Origin: Eubacteriales Family XIII. Incertae Sedis bacterium
Lineage (GTDB): Bacteria; Bacillota; Clostridia; Peptostreptococcales; Anaerovoracaceae
Length of the DNA stretch: 12,050 nt
Direction of reading: 5' to 3'
NCBI GenBank assembly: GCA_031263875.1
Contig: JAISEX010000049.1
Coordinates: forward strand, 1 to 12,050
Shown here: positions 5,437 to 12,050 of the stretch, piece by piece
How the letters are laid out: every line of letters starts with the position of its first letter
Numbering within the stretch: position 1 is the first letter of the stretch
Position numbers and translations under genes: made by a program
The notes under the pieces: generated by a model
Told to the model about the DNA's origin: nothing
The model's input: only the letters and a program-made list of their open reading frames with translations
The model's database searches: none

Positions 5437-6381
5437 ATGAAAAAAGCGAAGCAACCGGAAAAGAACTGGAACACCAGTAAAATCACCGGTCAAAAGGGCA
5501 AAACGGTCATTATAACCGGAGGCACCGGCGGGGTGGGCTTCGCCGACGCGCAGGCGCTTGCCGCGAAGGGAGCCACCGTTATTATCGTGGGGCGCGATCC
5601 GCGCAAAGGGGCGGACGCAGCGGACAGGATAAAACAAACGTGCAGGGACGCGGATGTGTCTTTTCAGCGCGTCGATTTAGGCAGCCTGGCGGAGATCAAG
5701 GATTTCGCGGAGAGAATGAACCGGGAGCTGGACAGTCTGGACATTTTGATCAACAACGCGGGAATTATGATGCCCGCCGGCAGGCACGTAACGTCCGACG
5801 GGTTTGAGCTGCAATTCGGCACGAACTACCTCGCGCACTTCGCGCTTACGGGCCGGTTATTGCCGCTGCTGAAACGGGCAAAGGCCGCCCGCGTGGTAAC
5901 AATGGCGACGCTCCCCGGTAATTTCCGCATTGATTTCGATAATCTGCAATCCGAGAAAAGCTACCGCGCGCCTGCGGCATACGGTCAATCCAAATTGGCC
6001 GAATTGATTTTCGCCCTCCATTTGCAAAGGCTGAGCGACCAAAACGGTTGGGGCATATCCAGCATGGGCGCGCACCCCGGTCTTGCGGCAACGGATTTGG
6101 TAACGAAGCAGGCGGGGTCGAACACGGCTGTTATGGCGTTTTTAAGGGCGATGTTTGCGGTTTTCCCGTTTATGCGCCAAAGCGCGGACAAAGGCGCGTT
6201 GCCGGCGTTGTTCGCCGCGACCGCTCCCGATGCGAAAGGCGGCGCGCACTATGGCCCGAACGGGTTTAACGAAATGGCGGGATACCCGGCGTTGGCGAAA
6301 ATCAATCCCCTCGCGCACGACCTGCCCACAGCGGAAAGGCTCTGGAACGTGTCGTTGGAATTAACGAATGTCGGCTATTGA
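5437..6381 (+). CDS. Short-chain dehydrogenase/reductase (SDR), retinol-dehydrogenase-like, probably NADP(H)-dependent
   Basis: Cytoplasmic oxidoreductase of 314 residues, longer than the 250-residue classical SDRs and like the retinol dehydrogenase/WWOX-type branch. The Rossmann glycine motif TGGTGGVG is at 27-34; Arg53 after the second strand (VGRDPRKG) favours NADP over NAD; NNAG is at 106-109. Catalytic Asn is N130 (GTNYLAHF), and YGQSK gives Tyr182 and Lys186. The usual catalytic Ser position (VSS in relatives) reads A157-T158, so Ser is replaced by Thr. RIDFDNLQSEKSY (164-176) is a segment typical of the retinol-dehydrogenase branch. ATG 5437 follows GAGGGAG (5423-5429) at 7 bases. It is the only plus-strand gene and is divergent from the TetR gene with shared operators. 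The substrate is probably a lipophilic aldehyde, ketone or alcohol; that is inference. Confidence 0.93.
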   Translation: MKKAKQPEKNWNTSKITGQKGKTVIITGGTGGVGFADAQALAAKGATVIIVGRDPRKGADAADRIKQTCRDADVSFQRVDLGSLAEIKDFAERMNRELDSLDILINNAGIMMPAGRHVTSDGFELQFGTNYLAHFALTGRLLPLLKRAKAARVVTMATLPGNFRIDFDNLQSEKSYRAPAAYGQSKLAELIFALHLQRLSDQNGWGISSMGAHPGLAATDLVTKQAGSNTAVMAFLRAMFAVFPFMRQSADKGALPALFAATAPDAKGGAHYGPNGFNEMAGYPALAKINPLAHDLPTAERLWNVSLELTNVGY

Positions 6382-6394
6382 AGCCTCTGGTAAT

Positions 6395-6475
6395 TGCCGC
6401 TCTTTTCCCGTATTCCTCTCTCTTAACGAGCATCATTGACGTGCTGTGAAACACATACAATACGGGAGAGCGGCA
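6395..6475. repeat. Long imperfect inverted repeat between SDR and rlmN
   Basis: TGCCGCTCT-TTT-CCCGTATT (6395-6414) pairs with AATACGGGAGAGCGGCA (6459-6475): 17 paired bases with a three-base bulge, around a 44-base loop with a weak inner AGCA/TGCT stem. CCCGTAT appears a third time at 6503-6509, at the end of rlmN. No T-run follows on either strand, so it is not a standard intrinsic terminator, though its place between convergent genes could serve ends of both transcripts. It may also be a small palindromic repeat. Beyond this the 127-base gap holds nothing else. Confidence 0.6.
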
Positions 6476-6508
6476 TTCCAGCATCTCCATTTTAACTTAT
6501 GTCCCGTA

Positions 6509-7663
6509 TCAGAAAGTTTCCATCTTCTCGCTGCGCAGTTGGCCGCAGGCGGCGGCAATGTCACTGCCGAGCTCCCGGCGCGTCGTCGTCCTGATGCCGC
6601 GGGAAAGCAGGCGCTCCGCAAAGGCCGTGACGCGGGCGCGCGGCGGCGGCGCATAGCCGAGTTCCGGCACCGCGTTGGCGGGAATGAGATTGACATGGAA
6701 TTCTGGCGCTGCCGATGACCCCGCATTCGCGGAAGAATCCTCGGACGCAAGCAAATCGGCCAGCTCATCGGCACACCGCAGATCGTCGTTCACGCCGTCG
6801 AACAGCGCATATTCAAACGTAAACCTTCGCCCCGTCACCCGCGCGTATTCGCGCGCAAACGCTATAAGCTCCCGTACGCCGTGCCGCGCTCCGACGGGCA
6901 TCAGCGCGTTCCGGATCTCATCATTCGGAGCGTGCAGGGACAGCGAGAGATTCGCCTGCGGAAGATCCGTCATAAAACGCCGCATGCCAGAGGTCAGCCC
7001 GCAGGTCGAAACCGTTATCTGCCGCCTGCCGAGATTCCTCCCCTCGGGCGCCGTGATATTTTTGAGGAAGGTCATCACGTTTTCGTAATTATCGAACGGC
7101 TCGCCCACGCCCATCATCACGATATGACCGATGCGGCTTTTCCCCTCGTCGTCCGTATGCTTCACGTACCGCACACGGCCGGATTCACCGAGCGGCCGGC
7201 CAAACGCGTCCGCGCCGTTCCGCACGTCGCGCTCGCAGATAATATATTGGTCGGCGATTTCCGCCGGCGTCAGATTCCGCTGCAAGCCGTGACGCCCCGA
7301 CGCGCAGAAGCGGCAACCCATCCGGCAGCCCGCCTGCGAACTGATGCAGAGCGACCAGCCGTAATAATACTCCATCAACACGGCCTCGACATACAGGCCG
7401 TCGCGCGTTTCAAACAGATACTTGCGCGTCCCGTCGATCTCCGACACCGCAATGTCCGCCACGCTCAGGCTGTCTATCACGCATGTCCCGGCGAGTTTCG
7501 CGCGCAGCCCGAGCGAGAGATCCGTCATCTCGTCCCACGTCCGCGCGCCGTTCATCAGCCACTTGAACACCTGCTTCGCGCGGTACGGCTTTTCACCGAG
7601 CGAAACGAAAAACTCCGTGAGTTCCTCAAGCGGCTTGTCCTTCAATATTTCGAGCTTTTCCAT
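6509..7663 (-). CDS. rlmN: 23S rRNA (adenine2503-C2)-methyltransferase RlmN (radical SAM)
   Basis: Methylates C2 of A2503 in 23S rRNA, and in characterised homologues also A37 of some tRNAs, in the cytoplasm. The protein is 384 residues from ATG 7663. Radical-SAM cluster cysteines are C113, C117 and C120 (CRMGCRFC); the two methyl-transfer cysteines are C106 (SLCISSQ) and C373 (SDIAAACGQL). GEP (187-189) and HVNLIP (323-328) also match the family. An in-frame GTG at 7672 is rejected because the ribosome binding site AGGAAAGG would almost touch it, while it sits 8 bases from the ATG. Two stretches look longer than in E. coli: about 20 residues before the GEP motif (roughly 145-175) and a Ser/Ala-rich stretch at 307-320. 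It has its own promoter and is convergent with the SDR gene. The same-strand genes upstream are unrelated peptide-transport genes. Confidence 0.95.
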   Translation of the reverse strand: MEKLEILKDKPLEELTEFFVSLGEKPYRAKQVFKWLMNGARTWDEMTDLSLGLRAKLAGTCVIDSLSVADIAVSEIDGTRKYLFETRDGLYVEAVLMEYYYGWSLCISSQAGCRMGCRFCASGRHGLQRNLTPAEIADQYIICERDVRNGADAFGRPLGESGRVRYVKHTDDEGKSRIGHIVMMGVGEPFDNYENVMTFLKNITAPEGRNLGRRQITVSTCGLTSGMRRFMTDLPQANLSLSLHAPNDEIRNALMPVGARHGVRELIAFAREYARVTGRRFTFEYALFDGVNDDLRCADELADLLASEDSSANAGSSAAPEFHVNLIPANAVPELGYAPPPRARVTAFAERLLSRGIRTTTRRELGSDIAAACGQLRSEKMETF

Positions 7664-7672
7664 AATGCGCAC

Positions 7673-7710
7673 CTTTCCTCGTCGATAATTATTATATCAG
7701 ACGGGGAAAG
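7673..7710 (-). promoter_or_regulatory. Inverted repeat that could hide the rlmN ribosome binding site in read-through RNA
   Basis: On the minus strand CTTTCCCCGTC (7710-7700) and GACGAGGAAAG (7683-7673) are inverted copies with one mismatch, around a 16-base AT-rich loop that holds the -10. The right arm contains the rlmN ribosome binding site. RNA made from the local promoter starts near 7684, after the left arm, so its site stays free; RNA from the upstream operon has both arms. Base pairing is seen; regulatory effect is inferred. Confidence 0.45.
7691..7699 (-). promoter_or_regulatory. Extended -10 promoter of rlmN
   Basis: TGATATAAT on the minus strand is a perfect -10 (TATAAT, 7696-7691) with a TG extension. 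No good -35 lies at 17 bases, which extended -10 promoters can tolerate. RNA would start near 7684, about 21 bases before the rlmN ATG. Confidence 0.6.
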
Positions 7711-7728
7711 CGACGGAAGCGCGGCTGT

Positions 7729-8685
7729 TCAGACAAACTCCTCCGCAAAATGGCATTTTACAAAATGTTCCGGCAGTATCTCGCGGAATTCGGGATTCTC
7801 CGCAAAGCAGGCGTCCCGGGCGTAATCGCAGCGGGGCGCAAAACGGCAGCCGGGTTTCGGGTTGACCGGCGAACTGATCTCGCCTTTCAGCAGAATGCGC
7901 TCCTTGTTGTGATCGACGACCGGCACGGGCACCGCACTGAGCAGCGCCTTCGTATACGGATGTATCTGTTTGCTGAACAGCTCCTCGGACGCGACCTTCT
8001 CCACGATTTGTCCCAAATACATGACGATAATGTTGTTGGAGATGTGCTTGACCACCGACAGGTCGTGCGTAATAAAGATGTAGGCAATGCCCATCTCGGA
8101 CTGGATATCGATCAGGAGGTTCAGTATCTGCGCCTGTATCGACACGTCCAGGGCGGACACCGGCTCGTCGCACACGATGAATTCCGGTTCCAGCGACAAC
8201 GCGCGCGCAATGCCGATGCGCTGCCGACGCCCGCCGTCAAGCTCATGCGGATACGCGTTGACGAAACGCCGCGCCAGACCCACGACATCCATCAGCTCAA
8301 AAACGCGTTTTTTGATATCCTCTCGCGAGAGCTTCTTTGTGATCAGCATCGGTTCGGAAATCGTCTGGTAAATCGTCATGCGCGGATCAAGTGAGGAATA
8401 CGGGTCCTGAAAGATGATCTGCATCTTGCTGCGCAGGTTCTTTAGTTTTGACGCGCTTACCCTCGTGACGTCTTCGCCGTTATATATAATCGTACCGTCG
8501 GTGCTCTCGAGAAGATGCAGCACGACGCGACCGAGGGTCGATTTTCCGCAGCCGGATTCGCCGACGACCCCCAGCGTTTCGCCCGTATTGATAGAAAAAC
8601 TCACGTCATCGACCGCGTGAAGCTGTCCCTGCGGAACCTCGAAGTATTTTTTCAGATTTTCGACCTGCAGCAGCGGTGTTGTCAT
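7729..8685 (-). CDS. Oligopeptide/dipeptide ABC transporter ATP-binding protein (OppF/DppF-like)
   Basis: Cytoplasmic ATPase of 318 residues, one of the two nucleotide-binding subunits of a peptide-class importer. Walker A GESGCGKST (42-50), Q-loop FQDPYSSLDP (92-101), signature LDGGRRQRIGIARAL (149-163), Walker B FIVCDEPVSALD (169-180), and H-loop FITHDLS (204-210). The signature has LDGG instead of LSGG, a variant I know from OppF-type proteins of anaerobic Firmicutes, so it is not taken as a defect. The C-terminus has the oligopeptide-transporter extension with cysteines in GCRFAPRCDYARDAC and VKCHF, a pattern linked to an Fe-S site in some relatives. Start ATG 8685 has GGAGGG (about 8693-8698). 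It follows the ene-reductase gene by 18 bases and is the last gene of the operon. Confidence 0.95.
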   Translation of the reverse strand: MTTPLLQVENLKKYFEVPQGQLHAVDDVSFSINTGETLGVVGESGCGKSTLGRVVLHLLESTDGTIIYNGEDVTRVSASKLKNLRSKMQIIFQDPYSSLDPRMTIYQTISEPMLITKKLSREDIKKRVFELMDVVGLARRFVNAYPHELDGGRRQRIGIARALSLEPEFIVCDEPVSALDVSIQAQILNLLIDIQSEMGIAYIFITHDLSVVKHISNNIIVMYLGQIVEKVASEELFSKQIHPYTKALLSAVPVPVVDHNKERILLKGEISSPVNPKPGCRFAPRCDYARDACFAENPEFREILPEHFVKCHFAEEFV

Positions 8686-8703
8686 CTCACGCCCTCCGTT
8701 CCG

Positions 8704-10662
8704 CTATATATTAGCGCATCTATCATACGCCATAAAGTTCGCGTTGGTGATATTGCTCACCTCGTAACAGTCGCCGATAAAGTACACATCGGGGATAAGT
8801 TCAAAGAAGGGATCGGCGGCGCTGTTCCTCTGCATCCCGAACGCCGTGACCACATAATCGGCGTCAAGCGACGCAGTGCGCCAATCCGCGCCCTCGATCT
8901 CAACCTGGTGACCAGCTATCCTCCGGACGATATGGCGGTCGATCAGTTTCACGCCGTTTTCTTTCAGCAAATACATGAGAAAATTACGCGTGATGTAATG
9001 GGTGCCCGTCGCAAAATCATCAACCTTTACCATATCGACGACCGTCACCTCATGCCCCTCCATGGCAAGCGCCAAAGCGGATTCGCAGCCCGATAAGCCG
9101 CCGCCGCAGACCACGATCTTGCTGCTGGAGGGGAACGTTATTCTGCCGGAATCCGCCGCGAGAACGTCGTGCACATACGGGTCGTCCATGCCGGGAATGG
9201 GCGGATGCACCGGGATGGAGCCGACTGCCACCACAACCGCGTCGGGCTTTTCCGCAAGCACAAGCTCCGGCGTCGCCGCCGTGTTCAGGCGGATATCCGC
9301 CCCGCAAGCAGCAGTCATGCGCTGGCTCCATTCCGTGTAGAAGAGTAAGTCATCTTTAAAGGGAAGTTTGTTGATGTCGTTCAAAAGGCCGCCAAGCCGC
9401 TCCGTTTTTTCAAAGAGCACCACCTCGTGACCGCGCTTGATAAGCGTCCGCGCCGCTTCGCAGCCGGCGACGCCGCCGCCGATCACCACGACCTTTTTCT
9501 TCTCGTCGGCCTTCCATACTTTTGAATACCTGTAGCTTCGGGCAAGCGATGGATTGACTGAGCAATGGATATGCGTGCCATAAGAATCCATGCAATTCCA
9601 ACATCTGAGGCAGGGGCGCGCTTCTTCCGGTTTGCCGCGGTATGATTTATTCAGCAGATCGGGATCCGCGAGCAGCGCCCGCGCGATCGCCACCATATCG
9701 ACCGCGCCCTCGGCGATAAGATCATCCGCGACCTGCATGGTCGTGATGCCCCCGACGACGCTGACCGGTATCGTGATCTCCGGGTCCGCTTTTATCTGCT
9801 TGGCGTAAGGCACGTTTGCCGCCCGTTTGCGGTAATACGGCGGCATGCAATAGAACTGCCCGCGCGTTTCCACGATAAGCCCCGCAGAAACATTGACCAG
9901 ATCGATATGCTCCTGCGCCAGCCGCAGAAAATCGATCACCTCGGGAGTCCGCATACCGCCTTCGACGATCTCATCGCCGGAAATACGCAGTTCGAGAACG
10001 AAGTCCTTGCCGACAGCCTCACGCAGTTCTTTGAGTAATTTAAGCGGGAACCGCCGCCGCCGCTCCGGAGAGCCGCCCCACTCGTCCGAGCGCGTATTTG
10101 TCATCGGTGAAAGGAACTGCGCGATCAGATTGCCGTGCGCCCCGTGAATCAGGACGCCGTCGAAGCCGCACCGTTGGAGCCGCGTCGCCGTGTCGATATA
10201 CGAAGCTATCACGCGGTCGACGTCCTTGTTATCCATCTCCCTCACATACGGGAACCGTTCCGGGATGGAGAAGTTCGACGGGGCGATGGCGTATTCGGTC
10301 TTCGTCAATTCCGGGTGCGCCCCGCGTCCCGCGTGTACCAGTTCCACAGAGATTTTCGCGCCGTGACGGTGCGCGGCCTCGGCCAGCATCACAAGGCCGG
10401 CGATTTTATTTTCATCGGTCACGTCGATGGTCGCCTTCGCGTCGAACGCGTTCAGATGGTCGACGGGCGTTGCCCCAAGATGAACGACGGCGACGCCGGA
10501 TTCGGCCTGCCGTTCCACAAAGTCGATATAATCCTGCGTCGGCTCCCCGTTGGCATTCGTCAGATCGCAGACCAGCGGCGAGAATTCCACGCGGTTTTTA
10601 TATATCGTAGTGCCGACCTTCAGCGGCGTAAAGACGTGATGGTAATTATTAAATGAACTCAT
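8704..10662 (-). CDS. NADH:flavin ene-reductase, FMN/4Fe-4S/FAD type (2-enoate / 2,4-dienoyl-CoA reductase family)
   Basis: Multidomain flavoenzyme of 652 residues, the usual length of the family, which reduces C=C bonds conjugated to carbonyl groups (enoates, dienoyl-CoA, bile-acid and cinnamate-type substrates). Residues 1-350 form an Old Yellow Enzyme-type FMN barrel: VHAGRGAHPE (109-118), IHGAHG (172-177), FLSPMTNTRSDEWGGS (183-198). C351, C354, C357 and C367 (CxxCxxC-x9-C) bind a 4Fe-4S cluster. Dinucleotide folds follow with VVVIGGGVAG (391-400) and VVCGGGLSG (517-525); GDCYEV (630-635) closes the FAD region. Asn178 stands where OYE1 Tyr196 and E. coli FadH Tyr166 act as proton donor. 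ATG 10662 has GAGGAG 6 bases upstream. It sits between OppD and OppF genes, 24 and 18 bases away, so it is surely in that operon. Substrate unknown. Confidence 0.94.
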   Translation of the reverse strand: MSSFNNYHHVFTPLKVGTTIYKNRVEFSPLVCDLTNANGEPTQDYIDFVERQAESGVAVVHLGATPVDHLNAFDAKATIDVTDENKIAGLVMLAEAAHRHGAKISVELVHAGRGAHPELTKTEYAIAPSNFSIPERFPYVREMDNKDVDRVIASYIDTATRLQRCGFDGVLIHGAHGNLIAQFLSPMTNTRSDEWGGSPERRRRFPLKLLKELREAVGKDFVLELRISGDEIVEGGMRTPEVIDFLRLAQEHIDLVNVSAGLIVETRGQFYCMPPYYRKRAANVPYAKQIKADPEITIPVSVVGGITTMQVADDLIAEGAVDMVAIARALLADPDLLNKSYRGKPEEARPCLRCWNCMDSYGTHIHCSVNPSLARSYRYSKVWKADEKKKVVVIGGGVAGCEAARTLIKRGHEVVLFEKTERLGGLLNDINKLPFKDDLLFYTEWSQRMTAACGADIRLNTAATPELVLAEKPDAVVVAVGSIPVHPPIPGMDDPYVHDVLAADSGRITFPSSSKIVVCGGGLSGCESALALAMEGHEVTVVDMVKVDDFATGTHYITRNFLMYLLKENGVKLIDRHIVRRIAGHQVEIEGADWRTASLDADYVVTAFGMQRNSAADPFFELIPDVYFIGDCYEVSNITNANFMAYDRCANI

Positions 10663-10686
10663 TTCTCTCCTCTTCTCTTCTCAATC

Positions 10687-11676
10687 TTATTCAGCGGCCT
10701 TGATACAGCGGACAAGGTGGGTGTCGGATACCGATGCCAGTTCGACCGGCGCCTGTCTGCACGCGTCATCCGCGAGCGGGCAGCGCGGCGAAAATTTGCA
10801 TCCTTTCGGGAGCGCCGTCGGATCCGGCATCAGACCGACGATCGGTATCAGACGCTTGCGCGCGCCGGTTATATCCGGAAGCGAATCGAACAGGCCGCGC
10901 GTATAGGGATGGCTTCTTTTTTCAAAGACCGCGTCCGCCGTCCCGATCTCGACTATTTCGCCGGCATAGACTACCGCCACGCGGTCGCAGGTTTCCGCGA
11001 CGACGCCGAGGTCGTGCGTAATTAAAACCATGGACGTCCCGAATTCATTTTTGAGTTCCTTCATCATGTTCAGGACCTGCGCCTGTATGGTCACGTCCAG
11101 CGCCGTCGTCGGTTCGTCGGCGAGCAGCAGTTCGGGCTTGCACGCCAGCGCGATGGCGATAATGACGCGCTGTTTCATCCCGCCGGAAAACTGGTGCGGG
11201 TAATCGTTAAACCGTGTGGACGGGATGCCGACTGTTTCCAGCATTTCGGCCGCTTTTGCCGCGGCATCCGCCCGGTTCAGCTTCAAGTGGAGCCGGACCA
11301 TTTCGCTTATCTGGTCCCCCACCTTGTCGATGGGATTCAGCGCGGTCATCGGATCCTGAAATATCATGGACACCTTGTCGCCCCGGATATTCCGCATCTT
11401 CGCGTTCGGCATGGCGAGAATATTTTCTCCCGATAAAAGGATCTCGCCCGATACGACCCGACCCGGCGGCATCGGCAAAAGGCGCATAATGCTCAGTGCG
11501 ATCGTCGTCTTGCCTGCGCCGGTCTCGCCGACCAGCCCAATCGTTTCGCCTTTTCTCACCTCAAAGGAAACATTGTTCACGGCATGGCACACGCCGGTTT
11601 CCCGCGATTTGTATTCGACGGTCAAATTTTTGACCGAAAGTATGGTTTCATTCAATGCCCGATCACCCCCGTTCAT
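10687..11676 (-). CDS. Oligopeptide/dipeptide ABC transporter ATP-binding protein (OppD/DppD-like)
   Basis: Cytoplasmic ATPase of 329 residues that pairs with the OppF-like subunit. Walker [10 protein letters not shown] (50-58), Q-loop [10 protein letters not shown] (106-115), signature FSGGMKQRV (163-171), Walker [13 protein letters not shown] (183-194), H-loop LITHDLG (218-224). The C-terminal extension carries [15 protein letters not shown] and VRCIKAAE, the cysteine-rich tail of peptide-class ATPases. The ATG at 11676 overlaps the OppC-like stop by ATGA with GAGG 8 bases before it. A second possible start is TTG at 11655, behind GGGGGTGATC, which matches the anti-ribosome-binding-site complement GGAGGTGATC in 9 of 10 bases and would remove seven residues. 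I keep the ATG because of the coupling. The next gene in the operon is the ene-reductase rather than OppF. Confidence 0.95.
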   Translation of the reverse strand: MNGGDRALNETILSVKNLTVEYKSRETGVCHAVNNVSFEVRKGETIGLVGETGAGKTTIALSIMRLLPMPPGRVVSGEILLSGENILAMPNAKMRNIRGDKVSMIFQDPMTALNPIDKVGDQISEMVRLHLKLNRADAAAKAAEMLETVGIPSTRFNDYPHQFSGGMKQRVIIAIALACKPELLLADEPTTALDVTIQAQVLNMMKELKNEFGTSMVLITHDLGVVAETCDRVAVVYAGEIVEIGTADAVFEKRSHPYTRGLFDSLPDITGARKRLIPIVGLMPDPTALPKGCKFSPRCPLADDACRQAPVELASVSDTHLVRCIKAAE

Positions 11677-12050
11677 ATTTTCAGCCTCGGATCAAGGCAG
11701 TCCCGCAATCCGTCCCCGAAAAGATTCAGCGCGATAACCGTCAGGGAAATCGCGATCCCGGGCGTCGTTACCATATAGGAATGATCGATGATGTAGGCTT
11801 TTGCCGATGTTATAATAGCGCCCCATTCGGGATTGGGAGGCTGCACGCCCATGCCGAGGAAGCTCAGTCCCGCGGCGAGCAGAATGGACATCGCCACGTT
11901 GACCGTCGTCTGCACGATCAGCGGCGAGAGGATATTCGGGAGCAAATGCCGAAGCATAATACGCGCCTTGCCCGCGCTGACGGCGCGCGCTGCTTCGATA
12001 TATTCTTCGTTCTTGACCTGAAAAACGGGCGCTCGCGTGAGCCGCGCGTA
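11673..12050 (-). CDS. Oligopeptide/dipeptide ABC transporter permease (OppC/DppC-like), N-terminus outside window
   Basis: C-terminal 125 residues of an inner-membrane permease; the start lies beyond base 12050. It shows the EAA loop of binding-protein-dependent permeases, EYIEAARAVSAGKARIMLRHLLPN, where the family's usual Gly is replaced by Ser in AVSAGK. Then come LSPLIVQTTVNVAMSILLAAGLSFLGMGVQPPNPEWG, a conserved OppC-type segment with its GLSFLGxGxxPPxPxWG core, and the end [29 protein letters not shown], which is almost diagnostic of OppC/DppC (NLxGDGLRDxLDPR). An ATG inside the frame at 11957 is internal, not a start. The stop overlaps the start of the OppD-like gene. OppB-like permease and receptor genes are expected further upstream. 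Confidence 0.95.
   Translation of the reverse strand, partial: YARLTRAPVFQVKNEEYIEAARAVSAGKARIMLRHLLPNILSPLIVQTTVNVAMSILLAAGLSFLGMGVQPPNPEWGAIITSAKAYIIDHSYMVTTPGIAISLTVIALNLFGDGLRDCLDPRLKI

Noticed and set aside
6881..7825. Plus-strand open frame of 314 codons over rlmN
   Set aside because: Antisense to rlmN, whose catalytic cysteines and motifs are all present; its translation is Arg/His/Pro-rich with no family features.
8197..8241. LDGG instead of LSGG in the OppF-like signature as a defect
   Set aside because: The LDGGRRQR form is, to my knowledge, common in OppF-type proteins of anaerobic Firmicutes; the other motifs are intact.
1..12050. CRISPR array, tRNA, rRNA, transposase, prophage or toxin-antitoxin genes
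   Set aside because: No regularly spaced repeats, no cloverleaf or rRNA stretches and no such protein motifs were seen by eye.

Overview
The window looks like a chromosomal piece of an anaerobic Firmicute, most likely a clostridial (Eubacteriales) gut-type species. The reasons are strong GGAGG-type ribosome binding sites, ATGA/GTGA start-stop couplings, a Gram-positive lipoprotein solute receptor, a flavin/Fe-S enoate-reductase-type enzyme and moderately high GC. This placement is inference; there is no rRNA or other marker gene. All genes but one lie on the minus strand.

Region 1 (1-4314, minus) is a ribose/galactose-class ABC importer operon: lipoprotein receptor (4207-3140), permease A (3058-2051), double-domain ATPase (2054-537) and permease B (540-1, running off the window). 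It has a recognisable promoter at 4314-4286, a dyad overlapping the -35, and a stem-loop between receptor and permease that probably allows excess receptor synthesis. The sugar is not known.

Region 2 (4309-6508) starts with about 290 bases without a convincing gene but with a strong hairpin. A TetR-type repressor (5235-4702) follows, with a 33-codon ORF coupled to its stop codon. The repressor is divergent from the only plus-strand gene, an NADP-type short-chain dehydrogenase/reductase (5437-6381). The 201-bp divergent region carries seven exact copies of a GTTACA/TGTAAC half-site; two form the same 14-bp operator, one on each promoter. This is a self-contained repressor-enzyme switch. A long inverted repeat sits in the convergent gap before rlmN.

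Region 3 (6509-7710, minus) is rlmN, a radical-SAM 23S rRNA methyltransferase with its own extended -10 promoter. A dyad there could hide its ribosome binding site only in read-through RNA from the operon upstream.

Region 4 (7729-12050, minus) is the 3' part of an oligopeptide/dipeptide ABC importer operon: OppC-like permease (partial), OppD-like ATPase, a 652-residue FMN/Fe-S/FAD ene-reductase, then OppF-like ATPase. The reductase between the two ATPase genes is the most unusual gene arrangement here. It suggests that what is imported, or a product of it, is reduced in the cytoplasm. The reductase has Asn where Old Yellow Enzyme relatives usually have the proton-donor Tyr. No CRISPR array, tRNA, rRNA, transposase or prophage gene was found.
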